DNA of 64,000 nt from Collinsella sp. OM04-5 (GTDB taxonomy: Bacteria > Actinomycetota > Coriobacteriia > Coriobacteriales > Coriobacteriaceae), in assembly GCF_003439125.1 (NCBI RefSeq), contig NZ_QSUU01000001.1:1-64000 (forward strand). Direction: 5' to 3'. The notes beneath the pieces are model-generated. The model searched no databases and was not told the DNA's origin. It saw only the letters and a list, made by a program, of their open reading frames with translations. A program made the translations under genes and the position numbers. Below are positions 8,182 through 16,821 of the stretch, piece after piece (the stretch's first letter is position 1; every line of letters begins with the position of its first letter).

Positions 8182-8715
8182 ATGAATATCACCGTGTATC
8201 TGGGTGCCAGCGTCGGTAATGACCCGGCGTTTCTGCCCGCGGTGCAGGAGCTGGGCAACTGGATTGGCGCTAACGGACACGCGTTGGTATACGGCGGGTC
8301 CAAGTCGGGCTTGATGGGCGCGCTCGCCGATAGCGTGCTCGATGCCGGTGGACACGTGACGGGCGTGGAGCCGAGCTTTTTTATCGAGGCCGAGTTTCAG
8401 CACGATGGCATCGACGACCTCATCGTGACGAGCGACATGGCCGAGCGCAAGGCCAAGATGATCGAGCTTGGTGATGCCTTCATTGCCTTTCCCGGCGGGA
8501 CGGGTACGCTCGAGGAGATTGCCGAGGTCATGTCGGCCGTGTCGCTGGGGCATCTGAGCGCGCCGTGCATCCTGTATAACCTGGACGGTTACTACAACGA
8601 TCTCAAGGCGCTGCTCGGACGCATGATTGATAAAGGGCTTTCGAGCCCGAGGCGCCAGCACGGCATCTACTTTGCCGACGATTTGCGCGAGATTGCCTCG
8701 ATTATCAACGGATAA
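8182..8715 (+). CDS. LOG-family protein (TIGR00730), putative nucleotide 5'-phosphoribohydrolase
   Basis: 177 residues with the Rossmann-type fold of the LOG/YvdD family. The signature PGGTGTLEEI lies about residues 112-121, with the upstream VYGGSKSGLMGALADSVLDAGG nucleotide-binding segment. Characterised members cleave AMP or cytokinin riboside monophosphates to the base and ribose 5-phosphate. Older annotations as lysine decarboxylase are wrong. The start follows GAGGGGGACTGAAT. It lies 36 bp after the K+ channel gene on the same strand and may be co-transcribed; no functional link is obvious. Confidence 0.85.
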   Translation: MNITVYLGASVGNDPAFLPAVQELGNWIGANGHALVYGGSKSGLMGALADSVLDAGGHVTGVEPSFFIEAEFQHDGIDDLIVTSDMAERKAKMIELGDAFIAFPGGTGTLEEIAEVMSAVSLGHLSAPCILYNLDGYYNDLKALLGRMIDKGLSSPRRQHGIYFADDLREIASIING

Positions 8716-8840
8716 GTCTTGAGCCTGCCCCACTATGACTCCCAATGGTGCCGTTTGCGGCGCAGACGGTTGGCTCGTTCGGGTAACGCTCGCTCTACAA
8801 TAAAACGTATCCTTGTCGATTTTGACCACGGGAGGCCCCG

Positions 8841-10142
8841 ATGGACAACCTTGCAAAACCCAAAAACCGTGCGCTGTTTTTAGTTAGCGTAGCCGTGACC
8901 GGTGCGTTTGCAGGCGCCGCGGTCTGGCTGTTTTTCTTTGCGATGGAGCACGGTATCGACTATCTATGGACCGAGATTCCGCATATGCTGGGCGTCGCTT
9001 CGCCCGAGCTCGCGAGCGGTCCGTTCGGTTTTTTGCCGTATCCGTTTTCCGTCTGCCTGCTGGGCGGCCTGCTGATCGGTCTGTACGAAAAGCTTACGGG
9101 CACCAAGACCGATGACCTCAACCAAGTGATGGCCAAGGTAAAGCGCGACGGCCGCTACCCGTACGACAACTTGGGCAAGCTTTCGCTTGCGGCATTGCTG
9201 CCGCTGCTGTTTGGCGGAAGCATTGGACCGGAGGCCGGCCTGACCGGCGTTATCGCAGGTCTGTGCAGCTGGGTCGGCGACCGCATGCGTCGCTTTGGCG
9301 CCGAGTTTAGGCAGCTCACACTGCTGGGTACTCAGGCTGCCCTGACGGCGCTCTTCACCGCGCCCGTGTTTGGCTTTGTGGCGCCGCTCGCCGGTAGCGC
9401 CGACGGCCAGGGCGCTAATGACGATGAGTCCGCGTCCGATGAGATCACGATCAAGCTTCCCAAGGCGCAAAAGACCGTGGTCTACGGCATTGCGATTGCC
9501 GGCGGTCTGGGTACCTACCTGCTGCTCGGCCAGCTTATGGGCGGCGGCATGGGCATGCCCAGGTTCGAGTCCGCTCAGGTGGGCAACCTGGAACTTGTCT
9601 GGCTCATTCCGCTGGCGTTGGTCGGCACCGTATGCGGCTGGCTGTACTTTGTCTCTGAGCATGCAAGCGAGGCACTGTCCCATGCCATAGGGGAGCGCCC
9701 TGTCGTCAAGGCCATGCTAGCCGGTCTGGCGCTCGCCATCTGTGGCACGGTCCTGCCCTACACCATGTTTGCCGGCGAGACCCAAGCCGACGTGCTCATG
9801 GAGACCTATCTGACCATTCCCGCCGGCGTGCTTATCGCGACCGGTCTGGTCAAGGCCATGCTGACGCCCGCCCTCATCAACCTGGGCTGGCGCGGCGGTC
9901 ACTTCTTCCCGGTTATCTTTTCGGGCGTGAGCTTGGGCTACGGCTTCGCTATCCTTACCGGCGCCGATCCGGTCTTTTGCGTCGCCGTCTGCACGGCCTC
10001 GACGATGGGCGCCGTTATGCGTCAGCCGGTCATGGTTGTGGGCTTGCTGCTCATGTGTTTCCCGCTCAAGGGTATCGTCTGCATGATCATCGCCGCCGTT
10101 ATCGCCGCTGGCATTCCGCTGCCCAAGCCGCTGCGCAAGTAG
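8841..10142 (+). CDS. ClC-type chloride channel or Cl-/H+ antiporter
   Basis: 433-residue polytopic membrane protein of the ClC family. GGSIGPEAGLTG corresponds to the conserved G(K/R)EGP selectivity region, with a Glu available as gating glutamate, and GGHFFPVIFSG to the GxFxP motif. About ten hydrophobic segments are visible and no C-terminal CBS pair is present. An acidic insert (SADGQGANDDESASDE) lies near residue 195. A GGGAGG site precedes the ATG and a TACAAT box lies at 8796-8801. Whether it works as channel or antiporter cannot be told from sequence alone. Confidence 0.85.
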   Translation: MDNLAKPKNRALFLVSVAVTGAFAGAAVWLFFFAMEHGIDYLWTEIPHMLGVASPELASGPFGFLPYPFSVCLLGGLLIGLYEKLTGTKTDDLNQVMAKVKRDGRYPYDNLGKLSLAALLPLLFGGSIGPEAGLTGVIAGLCSWVGDRMRRFGAEFRQLTLLGTQAALTALFTAPVFGFVAPLAGSADGQGANDDESASDEITIKLPKAQKTVVYGIAIAGGLGTYLLLGQLMGGGMGMPRFESAQVGNLELVWLIPLALVGTVCGWLYFVSEHASEALSHAIGERPVVKAMLAGLALAICGTVLPYTMFAGETQADVLMETYLTIPAGVLIATGLVKAMLTPALINLGWRGGHFFPVIFSGVSLGYGFAILTGADPVFCVAVCTASTMGAVMRQPVMVVGLLLMCFPLKGIVCMIIAAVIAAGIPLPKPLRK

Positions 10143-10324
10143 CACGGCGGCGCACGGTCAATACAAACATCTCAAGCCCGGTGTGAGGGTGTTCAACTTG
10201 AGCTTGTGCCCTTTGACGGGTCGTTATTTTCAAAATGCTGCTGTAATCCACGACACGGGTTGAGCGCCTTCCCAATAATGGGCCACGCCGATCTGTGGCG
10301 CATGTCCGATGATACCGCGCCTGC

Positions 10325-11023
10325 CTACAGGTCGCGTGCTCGATAGACCTTGGTACTGATGGCGCAACTCAGTGCAAAGAGCACGAGGGCCAGTACGGCA
10401 ATTCCTGCGCACAGGCAGCCGAGGACGGCGGGATCGGGATTTGCTCCGGCAATCGACATAAGCCAGTTGCTAATGGGGTTGGAGGAGCTCAGCGTGGCCA
10501 TGGCAAAGCACCCGAGCAGGGCAAACAGGCCAACGGATAGGCGCAGCGCCTCCATGTGTCCAAGGCGAAAGAACAGCGGCTGCGCCAAAAACACCATCAT
10601 GAGGGAGATGAGCATCGATGCTGCCGAGGCTATTGCGATCTCAAAGACCGTCTGTCCCGTCGAAGGAATGCCCGCGCTGTTGAAGAGCGGGATGGCGACG
10701 ATACTCAAAAGCGTAGCTGCACATGCCATGGCGGCGGAGAAGACAATAACGCTCAGGTAGCGGGCACAAATAATGTCTTTGCGCGAGAAGGGCAGCGTTG
10801 CCCGATAACGCTCCCATCCGTTTTGATTGTCGAAGCCGGCCAGCGAGCTCATGACCATGATGGGTGACATGGCGCTGACCGCGCAGGCGCCGGCGCTCAT
10901 GCCGGAATCGCCGTCCGATGCGTTGGCAAGGGTCAGCAAGACGAATATGAACAAGCCGACACCCGCAATGCTCGGGACAAGTGAGCGAACGATGGCGAGC
11001 TCGGACATAAAGGCGCGTTTCAT
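10325..11023 (-). CDS. ABC-2 type transporter permease
   Basis: 232 residues with about six hydrophobic helices (for example VPSIAGVGLFIFVLLTLAN and CAGIAVLALVLFALSCAIS), typical of ABC-2 exporter permeases. Its start overlaps the stop of the ATP-binding gene by four bases (11020-11023), so the two are translationally coupled. With the GntR regulator it forms a YtrA-type regulator/ABC operon, the layout used for cell-envelope-stress or peptide-antibiotic responses in Gram-positive bacteria. The substrate is unknown. Confidence 0.82.
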   Translation of the reverse strand: MKRAFMSELAIVRSLVPSIAGVGLFIFVLLTLANASDGDSGMSAGACAVSAMSPIMVMSSLAGFDNQNGWERYRATLPFSRKDIICARYLSVIVFSAAMACAATLLSIVAIPLFNSAGIPSTGQTVFEIAIASAASMLISLMMVFLAQPLFFRLGHMEALRLSVGLFALLGCFAMATLSSSNPISNWLMSIAGANPDPAVLGCLCAGIAVLALVLFALSCAISTKVYRARDL

Positions 11024-11901
11024 TTCGAAGCCCCTTTCAGCGTGAGGCGCAGATAGTCATCAATGGTTGCCCGGTCGCAGGGAATCTCGGGAAAGGCCTC
11101 GAGCGCCTCGCGACGGTTGGGCACGAGCACGTCCACGCTATAGGCGTGGTGGGCGGCGCGAGCGCCTTCGACGCAAGCCATAAGCTCGGCGGCCTGTGCT
11201 TGGGTGCAGTGGGCGATGCCGGCGCGGTCGGTAATGTCCTCGCGCGGCAGGTCAAACACAATCGAACCGTTATCGATGCAGATGACGCGGTCGGCGGCGC
11301 GATCGAGGTCGGACGTAATGTGGCTCGAGAGCAGCACACTGTGCTGGCCGTCGGCGACAAAGGCGAGCAGCTCATCGAGCAGCTCCTCGCGCGCCATGGG
11401 ATCGAGGCCCGCAGTGGCTTCGTCCAAAACGAGCAGCTTGGCATTGTGGCTGAGCGCGCAGGCGAGCTGCAGCTTCATGCCCATGCCGCGGGAGAGGTCT
11501 TTTACCTTGGCTTTGGGATCAAGGCCAAATCGGTCGATAAATCTGGCGAATGTTTCGCGACTCCATGTGGGGTACGCCGGGCCTACGAGCGTCTCGATCT
11601 GGCCCACCTTGAGCGTGGAGGGGAAAGGACACGTGTCCAGGACAAGACCGACGCGGGAGCGCAGGTGACGCTGTGCCTCGCCGGGCGCGTTGGCGTCGCA
11701 GTGCTGTCCAAACAGATGCACCTCGCCGGCATCGAGCTTTATAAGCCCGAGCGCGGCGCGAATGGTCGTTGTCTTGCCGGCGCCGTTTGCGCCCACAAAG
11801 CCGACAATCTGGCCGGGCTCCACGGTGAGTGTGACATCGCGTAGCGAAAAGCGGTCGCTTACGCGGCGTGAAACGCCTTTGAGTTCTAGCAAGTTTTGCA
11901 T
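11020..11901 (-). CDS. ABC transporter ATP-binding protein
   Basis: 293 residues. Walker A GANGAGKTTT near residue 40, signature region DLSRGMGMKLQLACAL, Walker B KLLVLDEATAGLDP and H-loop LSSHI are all present. The start MQNLLELKG is chosen at 11901; the open frame extends upstream but runs antiparallel-free through the GntR gene and has no ribosome site there. It couples by a 4-bp overlap to the downstream permease and follows the GntR regulator by 23 bp. It is the energy subunit of the exporter. Confidence 0.9.
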   Translation of the reverse strand: MQNLLELKGVSRRVSDRFSLRDVTLTVEPGQIVGFVGANGAGKTTTIRAALGLIKLDAGEVHLFGQHCDANAPGEAQRHLRSRVGLVLDTCPFPSTLKVGQIETLVGPAYPTWSRETFARFIDRFGLDPKAKVKDLSRGMGMKLQLACALSHNAKLLVLDEATAGLDPMAREELLDELLAFVADGQHSVLLSSHITSDLDRAADRVICIDNGSIVFDLPREDITDRAGIAHCTQAQAAELMACVEGARAAHHAYSVDVLVPNRREALEAFPEIPCDRATIDDYLRLTLKGASK

Positions 11902-11924
11902 GGTATAGCCTTTCTTGCAGATGG

Positions 11925-12305
11925 CTACTGCATGGTCTCGGGGGCTACAAGGTCGAGCATCTCGTGCAATTTGTCGCGCGTGACGCCCAGGGTTTCGGCC
12001 TGCGTAGCGGCCTGCGCAAGCAACTCTTCGATATGGCAGAGCTGGTTTTCGCGCAAGAGTTCCTGGTTTCCCTCGGCGACAAAGCAGCCCTTGCCCTGCA
12101 CGGTGCAGATAAAACCGAGTTGCTCCAGGTCGGCATAGGCGCGCTTGGTGGTGATGACGCTCACGCCCAGGTCGCTCGCCAGCGCGCGGATACTGGGGAG
12201 CTTGGCTCCCGCAGCGAGTGAGCCCGAAAGGATCTGGGCTTTGACCTGCGAGGTTATCTGCTCGTAGATGGGCTTGTCGCTCGAATTGGATAGGATGATG
12301 TCCAC
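11925..12305 (-). CDS. GntR-family regulator, YtrA type
   Basis: 126 residues. The N-terminal winged helix (KPIYEQITSQVKAQILSGSLAAGAKLPSIRALA, then VSVITTKRAYADLEQLGFI) is the GntR signature, with a short C-terminal helical tail as in the YtrA subfamily, which lacks a ligand domain. It is the first gene of an operon with an ABC ATPase and permease. The upstream inverted repeat at 12333-12366 is a likely self-operator, so it probably represses its own operon until an envelope or drug signal relieves it. Confidence 0.87.
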   Translation of the reverse strand: MDIILSNSSDKPIYEQITSQVKAQILSGSLAAGAKLPSIRALASDLGVSVITTKRAYADLEQLGFICTVQGKGCFVAEGNQELLRENQLCHIEELLAQAATQAETLGVTRDKLHEMLDLVAPETMQ

Positions 12306-12332
12306 AGCGGCTCCTTAGCTGTTGGGCTACAC

Positions 12333-12366
12333 GTGTATATAACCGGTAAGCACAGTATATATACAC
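12333..12366. promoter_or_regulatory. Probable GntR operator
   Basis: GTGTATATA (12333-12341) is mirrored by TATATACAC (12358-12366), 27 bp upstream of the GntR start. GT...AC half-sites are typical of GntR-family operators. The AT-rich centre would also hold the promoter, so binding should block transcription. Confidence 0.65.
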
Positions 12367-12420
12367 TATGCACAGTTGCGCAAGAGGGAAATATGGGCTC
12401 GTCTGTCCCTCCGTTCGTTT

Positions 12421-12640
12421 ATCTCGATCTGTAACATCTGAAGTCAATTTTGGCGGCTAGATGTTACAGATCGAGACAGCCTCGATCTTCCTGCTGGTTT
12501 ATCTCAATCTGTAACACTTAGGCCTGATTTTGATGGCTAGATGTTACAGATTGAGACATTGGCTGCCCGCCTGCCAGTTTGTCTCGATCTGTAACAGGTA
12601 GGGGCTCAAAACCCGTCTTACTGTTACAGATCGAGACAAT
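12421..12640. repeat. Array of three related palindromes (TCTCGATCTGTAACA family)
   Basis: Three successive hairpins fill the gap between the GntR operon promoter and prfC. Unit 1 pairs 12422-12439 with 12459-12476 (18 bp), unit 2 pairs 12502-12516 with 12542-12556 (15 bp), unit 3 pairs 12579-12597 with 12621-12639 (19 bp). Unit 2 changes CGATC to CAATC on the left arm and GATCG to GATTG on the right, a compensatory pair. Loops of 19-25 nt share a weak T-rich and GGCTAGA pattern. No gene is seen in this 470-bp gap. Confidence 0.9.
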
Positions 12641-12774
12641 CCTTGAGGCGGCTGCCCGCTACAGAGCGAGCTCAGCTGATGAATTTGTCCTGATAGGCGC
12701 CCTAGAGCGGGATTTCGCGGCTACAATAGTACGGTTACATCGACGTAATGCACTCAATGCAAGAAAGGATCCGC

Positions 12775-14388
12775 ATGGCAAGCCTGTCGGATGAAATCTC
12801 GTCGCGCCGCACATTCGCGATCATCAGCCACCCGGACGCCGGTAAGACCACACTTACCGAGAAGCTGCTGCTCTATACCGGCAGCATCCAGACTGCCGGT
12901 TCGGTCAAGGGCAAGAGCTCGGCCAAGCACGCCGTCTCGGACTGGATGGACATCGAGAAGGAGCGCGGCATTTCCGTTACCTCCTCGGTGCTGCAGTTCA
13001 CCTATAATGGCGCCTGCGTCAACATCCTCGATACCCCCGGCCACCAGGACTTCTCGGAGGATACCTACCGTACCCTTATGGCCGCCGACGCTGCAGTCAT
13101 GGTCATCGACGGCGCTAAGGGCGTCGAGGCCCAGACCAAAAAGCTCTTTAAGGTCTGTACGCTGCGCCACATTCCCATCTTCACCTTTGTGAACAAGCTC
13201 GACCACGAGGCTCGCGATCCGTTTGAGCTCATGGAAGAGATCGAGAATGTCCTGGGAATCAATACGTATCCCATGAACTGGCCGATCGGCAGCGGCCGCA
13301 ACTTCCGCGGCGTGTTCGACCGTCAGACCCGTCGCGTTATCGCCTTTGAGGGCGACGGTCATGCCAATGCCACCAAGAAGGTCGCCGAGGTCGAGGCCGA
13401 GCTGGGCGATCCTTCCATGGACGAGCTCATCGGCGAGGAGAACCACAAGAACCTGATGGACGACATCGAGCTGCTCGACGGCGCCGGCGACGAGCTCGAC
13501 TTGGATGCTGTGGCCTGCGGCAAGCTGAGCCCGGCGTTCTTTGGCTCGGCGCTCACCAACTTTGGTGTGGAGCCCTTCCTCAAGGAGTTCCTGCGTCTGG
13601 CCCCGACGCCGCGCGCCTATACCGATACGTTCACCAGCGAGCCGGTCGATCCCTGCCGCGACGACTTTAGCGGCTTTGTGTTTAAGATCCAGGCCAATAT
13701 GGACAAGAACCACCGAGACCGCATCGCCTTTGTGCGCATTTGCTCGGGCAAGTTCGAGCGTGGCATGGACGCCTTCCACGTGCAGGGCAACCGTAAACTC
13801 AAGCTTGCCACGGGCACGTCGATGATGGCCGATGACCGCGCCATCGTGGACGAGGCGTACGCTGGCGATATCGTGGGCCTGTTCGATCCGGGTATCTTTA
13901 GCATCGGTGACACCGTGTGCTCTGGCAAGCGCCATGTGCAGTATCCGCAGATCCCGACGTTTGCCCCCGAGATGTTCGCCCGCATTACGCAGGTCGATAC
14001 GCTCAAGCGCAAGCAGTTTGTGAAGGGCATGGAGGAGCTTGCCCAGGAGGGCGCCATCCAGATCTTCCGCGAGCTGGGTGCCGGCATGGAGAGCGTCATC
14101 GTGGGCGTGGTCGGCGTACTGCAGTTTGAGGTGCTCGAGCGCCGCCTCAAGGCCGAATATCGTGTTGAGGTTCGTCGCCAGCCGCTGCCCTATACGGACA
14201 TCCGCTGGATCCAGAACGAGCCCGATACCATCGATATCCCGGGCCTTTCGCTCACGCGCGACACGCTGCGCGTCGAGGACATGCGCGGCGGTAAGCTGCT
14301 GCTGTTCACGAGCCCGTGGAACGTGGATTGGGCAACCGATCACAACCCCGATCTTATCCTGTCGGAGTTTGGCAACGTAGCCTTTTAA
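12775..14388 (+). CDS. prfC: Peptide chain release factor 3
   Basis: Class II release-factor GTPase that ejects RF1/RF2 from the ribosome after termination. 537 residues from the start MASLSDEISSRR, chosen because AAGAAAGGA lies 5 bp upstream; two earlier in-frame ATGs lack such a site. G motifs: SHPDAGKTTLTEK (G1), DTPGHQDFSEDTYRTL (G3), NKLDHEARDPFE (G4). RF3-specific features include KGSSAKHAVSDWMDIEKERG and the C-terminal VVGVLQFEVLERRLKAEY. A TACAAT box lies at about 12722-12727. It is a single-gene unit. Confidence 0.95.
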   Translation: MASLSDEISSRRTFAIISHPDAGKTTLTEKLLLYTGSIQTAGSVKGKSSAKHAVSDWMDIEKERGISVTSSVLQFTYNGACVNILDTPGHQDFSEDTYRTLMAADAAVMVIDGAKGVEAQTKKLFKVCTLRHIPIFTFVNKLDHEARDPFELMEEIENVLGINTYPMNWPIGSGRNFRGVFDRQTRRVIAFEGDGHANATKKVAEVEAELGDPSMDELIGEENHKNLMDDIELLDGAGDELDLDAVACGKLSPAFFGSALTNFGVEPFLKEFLRLAPTPRAYTDTFTSEPVDPCRDDFSGFVFKIQANMDKNHRDRIAFVRICSGKFERGMDAFHVQGNRKLKLATGTSMMADDRAIVDEAYAGDIVGLFDPGIFSIGDTVCSGKRHVQYPQIPTFAPEMFARITQVDTLKRKQFVKGMEELAQEGAIQIFRELGAGMESVIVGVVGVLQFEVLERRLKAEYRVEVRRQPLPYTDIRWIQNEPDTIDIPGLSLTRDTLRVEDMRGGKLLLFTSPWNVDWATDHNPDLILSEFGNVAF

Positions 14389-14430
14389 TGCATCGGCGCG
14401 GTGGCCCTGTGGGGCTGCCGCGCCGTTTGC

Positions 14431-14459
14431 TTGCCTGATGCCGTGTGAGCGGCTATTAT
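14431..14459 (+). promoter_or_regulatory. Sigma70-type promoter of the queuosine-precursor transporter
   Basis: TTGCCT (14431-14436), 17-bp spacer, TATTAT (14454-14459). The expected start near 14466 would give an 80-nt leader containing the candidate riboswitch. Confidence 0.5.
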
Positions 14460-14488
14460 ACCCATCGTCGTCTCAAGACCGTGACGTC

Positions 14489-14538
14489 CGAGCAGTTCGG
14501 GTCCGATATCCTGCTCGTTAAACCTAAAACCAAAGGAG
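14489..14538 (+). ncRNA. Candidate preQ1-type riboswitch
   Basis: A 7-bp stem CGAGCAG/CTGCTCG (14489-14495 with 14511-14517) closes a loop that begins TTCGGGT. A-rich tail follows (GTTAAACCTAAAACC, 14517-14531) and runs straight into the ribosome binding site GGAG (14535-14538). Loop GGT can pair with tail ACC to give an H-type pseudoknot, the architecture of class I preQ1 riboswitches that hide the ribosome site. The downstream gene is a queuosine-precursor transporter, a classic target. Not all consensus positions could be checked. Confidence 0.5.
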
Positions 14539-14544
14539 TACATA

Positions 14545-15267
14545 ATGATCAAGAAGGTCATGGAGGACTACAAGGTCCTGTTGCGGAGCATTCCCGCGGC
14601 AACGGTTTCGCTGTTTTTCGTGAGCGTCATCATGATGAACCTGCTGGCCAACAAAGAGCTCATCAGCCTGCCGTATCTGGCACTCGATTGCGGCTTTGTG
14701 GTGAGCTGGGTTTCGTTTTTGTGCCAGGACATGATCTGCAAGCGCTTTGGCGCCAAGGCATCCATCAAAATCTCTATCCTCGCGCTGCTGGTCAATCTGG
14801 CCGTGAGTCTGTGCTTTTGGGCATGCTCGCTCACGCCCGGCATGTGGGGCGCCTACTACGACACGGGTATGATCGAGGTCAACACCGCCCTTAACGCCAC
14901 CATCGGCGGCACCTGGTACGTGGTGCTGGGCTCTTCGCTGGCAATGCTCGTTTCTGCCGTGGTTAACTCCACACTCAACCAGTCGCTCGGTCGTATGCTC
15001 AAAAAGAATAACTTTGCGAGCTTTGCCTTCCGCTCTTATGTGTCCACGGGTGTTGGCCAGTTTATCGACAACTTGGTCTTTGCCATTGTGGTGAGCCACA
15101 CGTTCTTTGGTTGGACCTGGGTGCAGGTCCTTATGTGCTCGCTGACCGGCGCTGTTGCCGAGCTGCTGTGCGAGGTCTTCCTGAGCCCCGTGGGCTACAA
15201 GGTCGTGCGTGGCTGGGAGCGTGAGAATGTGGGCGCCGAGTACCTCGAGCGCCACGCAACCGCCTAA
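14545..15267 (+). CDS. VUT-family queuosine precursor transporter (YhhQ-like)
   Basis: 240-residue membrane protein with about six helices. The family hallmark is polar/acidic residues in helices, seen here in LPYLALDCGFVVSWVSFLCQDMICKRFG, and the later RSYVSTGVGQFIDNLVFAIVV and GAVAELLCEVFLSPVGYKVV. VUT proteins import preQ0, preQ1 or queuine for tRNA queuosine synthesis. An AAAGGAG site precedes the ATG and forms the end of a possible preQ1 riboswitch leader, which supports the function. The SDR gene follows 9 bp later on the same strand. Confidence 0.85.
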   Translation: MIKKVMEDYKVLLRSIPAATVSLFFVSVIMMNLLANKELISLPYLALDCGFVVSWVSFLCQDMICKRFGAKASIKISILALLVNLAVSLCFWACSLTPGMWGAYYDTGMIEVNTALNATIGGTWYVVLGSSLAMLVSAVVNSTLNQSLGRMLKKNNFASFAFRSYVSTGVGQFIDNLVFAIVVSHTFFGWTWVQVLMCSLTGAVAELLCEVFLSPVGYKVVRGWERENVGAEYLERHATA

Positions 15268-15276
15268 GGAGCAAGT

Positions 15277-15957
15277 ATGCGGGTTTTGATCACGGGCGCT
15301 TCGGGCGGTATCGGAGCCGCGTGCGTGCAGCGCTTTTTGGACGAGGGCCACGAGGTCGTGGGCTTTGACCTGCTGCCGACGGCGGTCGAGCACGAGCGCT
15401 ACCGCCATCTGATCGTTGATGTCCGCGAACCGGACTTGTTTCCAGACGACCTTGAACCCCAGGTAATCGTAAACGTTGCCGGTGCGCAGGATTCGGCCGA
15501 CGATATCGCCGCCAACCTGTGTGGCACCATCAACGTGACCGAGCGCTACGCCTTTGTGGGAGAGGGGCTTGCCGCCAAGCCGGCGCCGACTATCAAATCC
15601 GTGGTCAATGTGGGGTCCGCGAGCGGACATACGGGATCGGAGTTTCCCGCCTATGCCGCCAGCAAGGGCGGCGTTATCGCCTACACCAAGAACCTTGCAA
15701 ACCGCCTGGCACCGCAGGCCATCGCCAACAGTGTGGACCCGGGCGGCGTTATCACGCCGCTCAACCGTTGCGTGATGGAAGACGAGCGCCTGTGGAACCA
15801 GATTATGGAGCTCACGCCGCTTAAGCGCTGGGCCACCGCCCAAGAGATCGCCGAGTGGATCTACTTTGTGGGCGTGACCAACCGGTTTATGACCGGGCAG
15901 AGCCTGCTGATCGATGGCGGCGAGGCCGGCCGCACACAATTTATTTGGCCCGAATAG
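15277..15957 (+). CDS. Short-chain dehydrogenase/reductase
   Basis: 226 residues. NAD(P)-binding GASGGIG sits at residues 7-13, the catalytic YAASKGG (Tyr and Lys) near residue 128, the structural Ser in NVGSASG, and the C-terminal MTGQSLLIDGGEAG closes the classical SDR fold. The substrate is unknown. It follows the queuosine-precursor transporter by 9 bp and its message ends at an intrinsic terminator (15961-15994). No queuosine-specific oxidoreductase motif is visible, so the operon link does not prove a role in that pathway. Confidence 0.85.
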   Translation: MRVLITGASGGIGAACVQRFLDEGHEVVGFDLLPTAVEHERYRHLIVDVREPDLFPDDLEPQVIVNVAGAQDSADDIAANLCGTINVTERYAFVGEGLAAKPAPTIKSVVNVGSASGHTGSEFPAYAASKGGVIAYTKNLANRLAPQAIANSVDPGGVITPLNRCVMEDERLWNQIMELTPLKRWATAQEIAEWIYFVGVTNRFMTGQSLLIDGGEAGRTQFIWPE

Positions 15958-15960
15958 GAA

Positions 15961-15994
15961 ACGCGCCCGATGGAAAGCCGTCGGGCGCGTTTTT
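15961..15994 (+). terminator. Intrinsic terminator after the SDR gene
   Basis: ACGCGCCCGA (15961-15970) pairs with TCGGGCGCGT (15981-15990), followed by a T run. It also lies immediately 3' of the convergent ung gene. Confidence 0.85.
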
Positions 15995-16007
15995 GATGTA
16001 TCGGTTT

Positions 16008-16733
16008 TTAGCCGAGGCAAGTCCAGTTGACGGGGGTCGAGCCGTGCTGTTCGAGTAGCCGATTGGCAGCGGAGAAGGGGCGCGACCCTATAAAGGCGGG
16101 GAGTTCTGCCGTGGCACGGTTGGCCGAAAGCGGCGAGGGGTGCGTAGAGGCCAGGCAGAACTTGCCGGTTGCCTTGCCCGCGCCGATCGCGTCGAGCTTG
16201 CCCTCAACCATTTGCTGGGCAAAGCGTCCCCATGCCAAAAAGACGACCGGCTGGGGCAGCTGGCAGCAGCGTTCGATAACGTAGTCGGTGAGTGTGCTCC
16301 AGCCCAGCTTGGCGTGCGAATTCGCGGCATGCTCACGCACGGTGAGCGTAGTGTTGAGGAGCAAGACGCCCTGCTGTGCCCATGGGGTTAGGTCTCCCGT
16401 GGCGGGAATGGGGCAGCCCAGATCGGCGTTGAGTTCCTTATAGATGTTGCGCAGGCTCGGCGGTAACTTGGTTTGCGACGCGGGGACCGAGAACGACAGC
16501 CCCATGGCCTGGTTGGGTCCGTGATAGGGGTCCTGACCCAAGATGACAACCTTGACCTGGTCGGCCGGCGTGTAGGCGAGGGCATTGAGGATGTCGTCTT
16601 GTGCCGGGTAGATGGTCTGCTCGGCACGCAAAAGGGCGATGCGCTCGAGCAGCTGGTTCGTCGTGTCGCGTACCGGCTGCGGCGCATCGCCCAACCAAGT
16701 TGCTATGTTGCGGTCGCGGGTCGCGGCGTCCAT
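16008..16733 (-). CDS. ung: Uracil-DNA glycosylase, family 1
   Basis: 241 residues. The water-activating loop GQDPYHGP lies at 67-74 (catalytic Asp68), GVLLLNTTLTV binds uracil, and the HPSPLSA minor-groove intercalation loop lies near residue 197. All catalytic elements of family 1 enzymes are intact, so removal of uracil from DNA in base-excision repair is expected. An AAGGAG site lies upstream of the start at 16733. It is a stand-alone gene convergent with the SDR gene. Confidence 0.95.
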   Translation of the reverse strand: MDAATRDRNIATWLGDAPQPVRDTTNQLLERIALLRAEQTIYPAQDDILNALAYTPADQVKVVILGQDPYHGPNQAMGLSFSVPASQTKLPPSLRNIYKELNADLGCPIPATGDLTPWAQQGVLLLNTTLTVREHAANSHAKLGWSTLTDYVIERCCQLPQPVVFLAWGRFAQQMVEGKLDAIGAGKATGKFCLASTHPSPLSANRATAELPAFIGSRPFSAANRLLEQHGSTPVNWTCLG

Positions 16734-16821
16734 GGGGCTCCTTTACGTCAGATGCTCTGTTGGCATCTATTATAAAGGCGCACCGGTTGCCTTTATGCCG
16801 CGGCTGTATAAGGAGTGGGGT

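Noticed and set aside
12421..12640. CRISPR array
   Set aside because: Repeats are inverted pairs with unequal spacing, loops are related, only three units and no cas genes.
12754..14343. 529-codon open frame antisense to prfC
   Set aside because: Shadow frame from GC-rich third positions; the product is His/Ala/Arg-rich with no motif, and prfC on the other strand is unambiguous.
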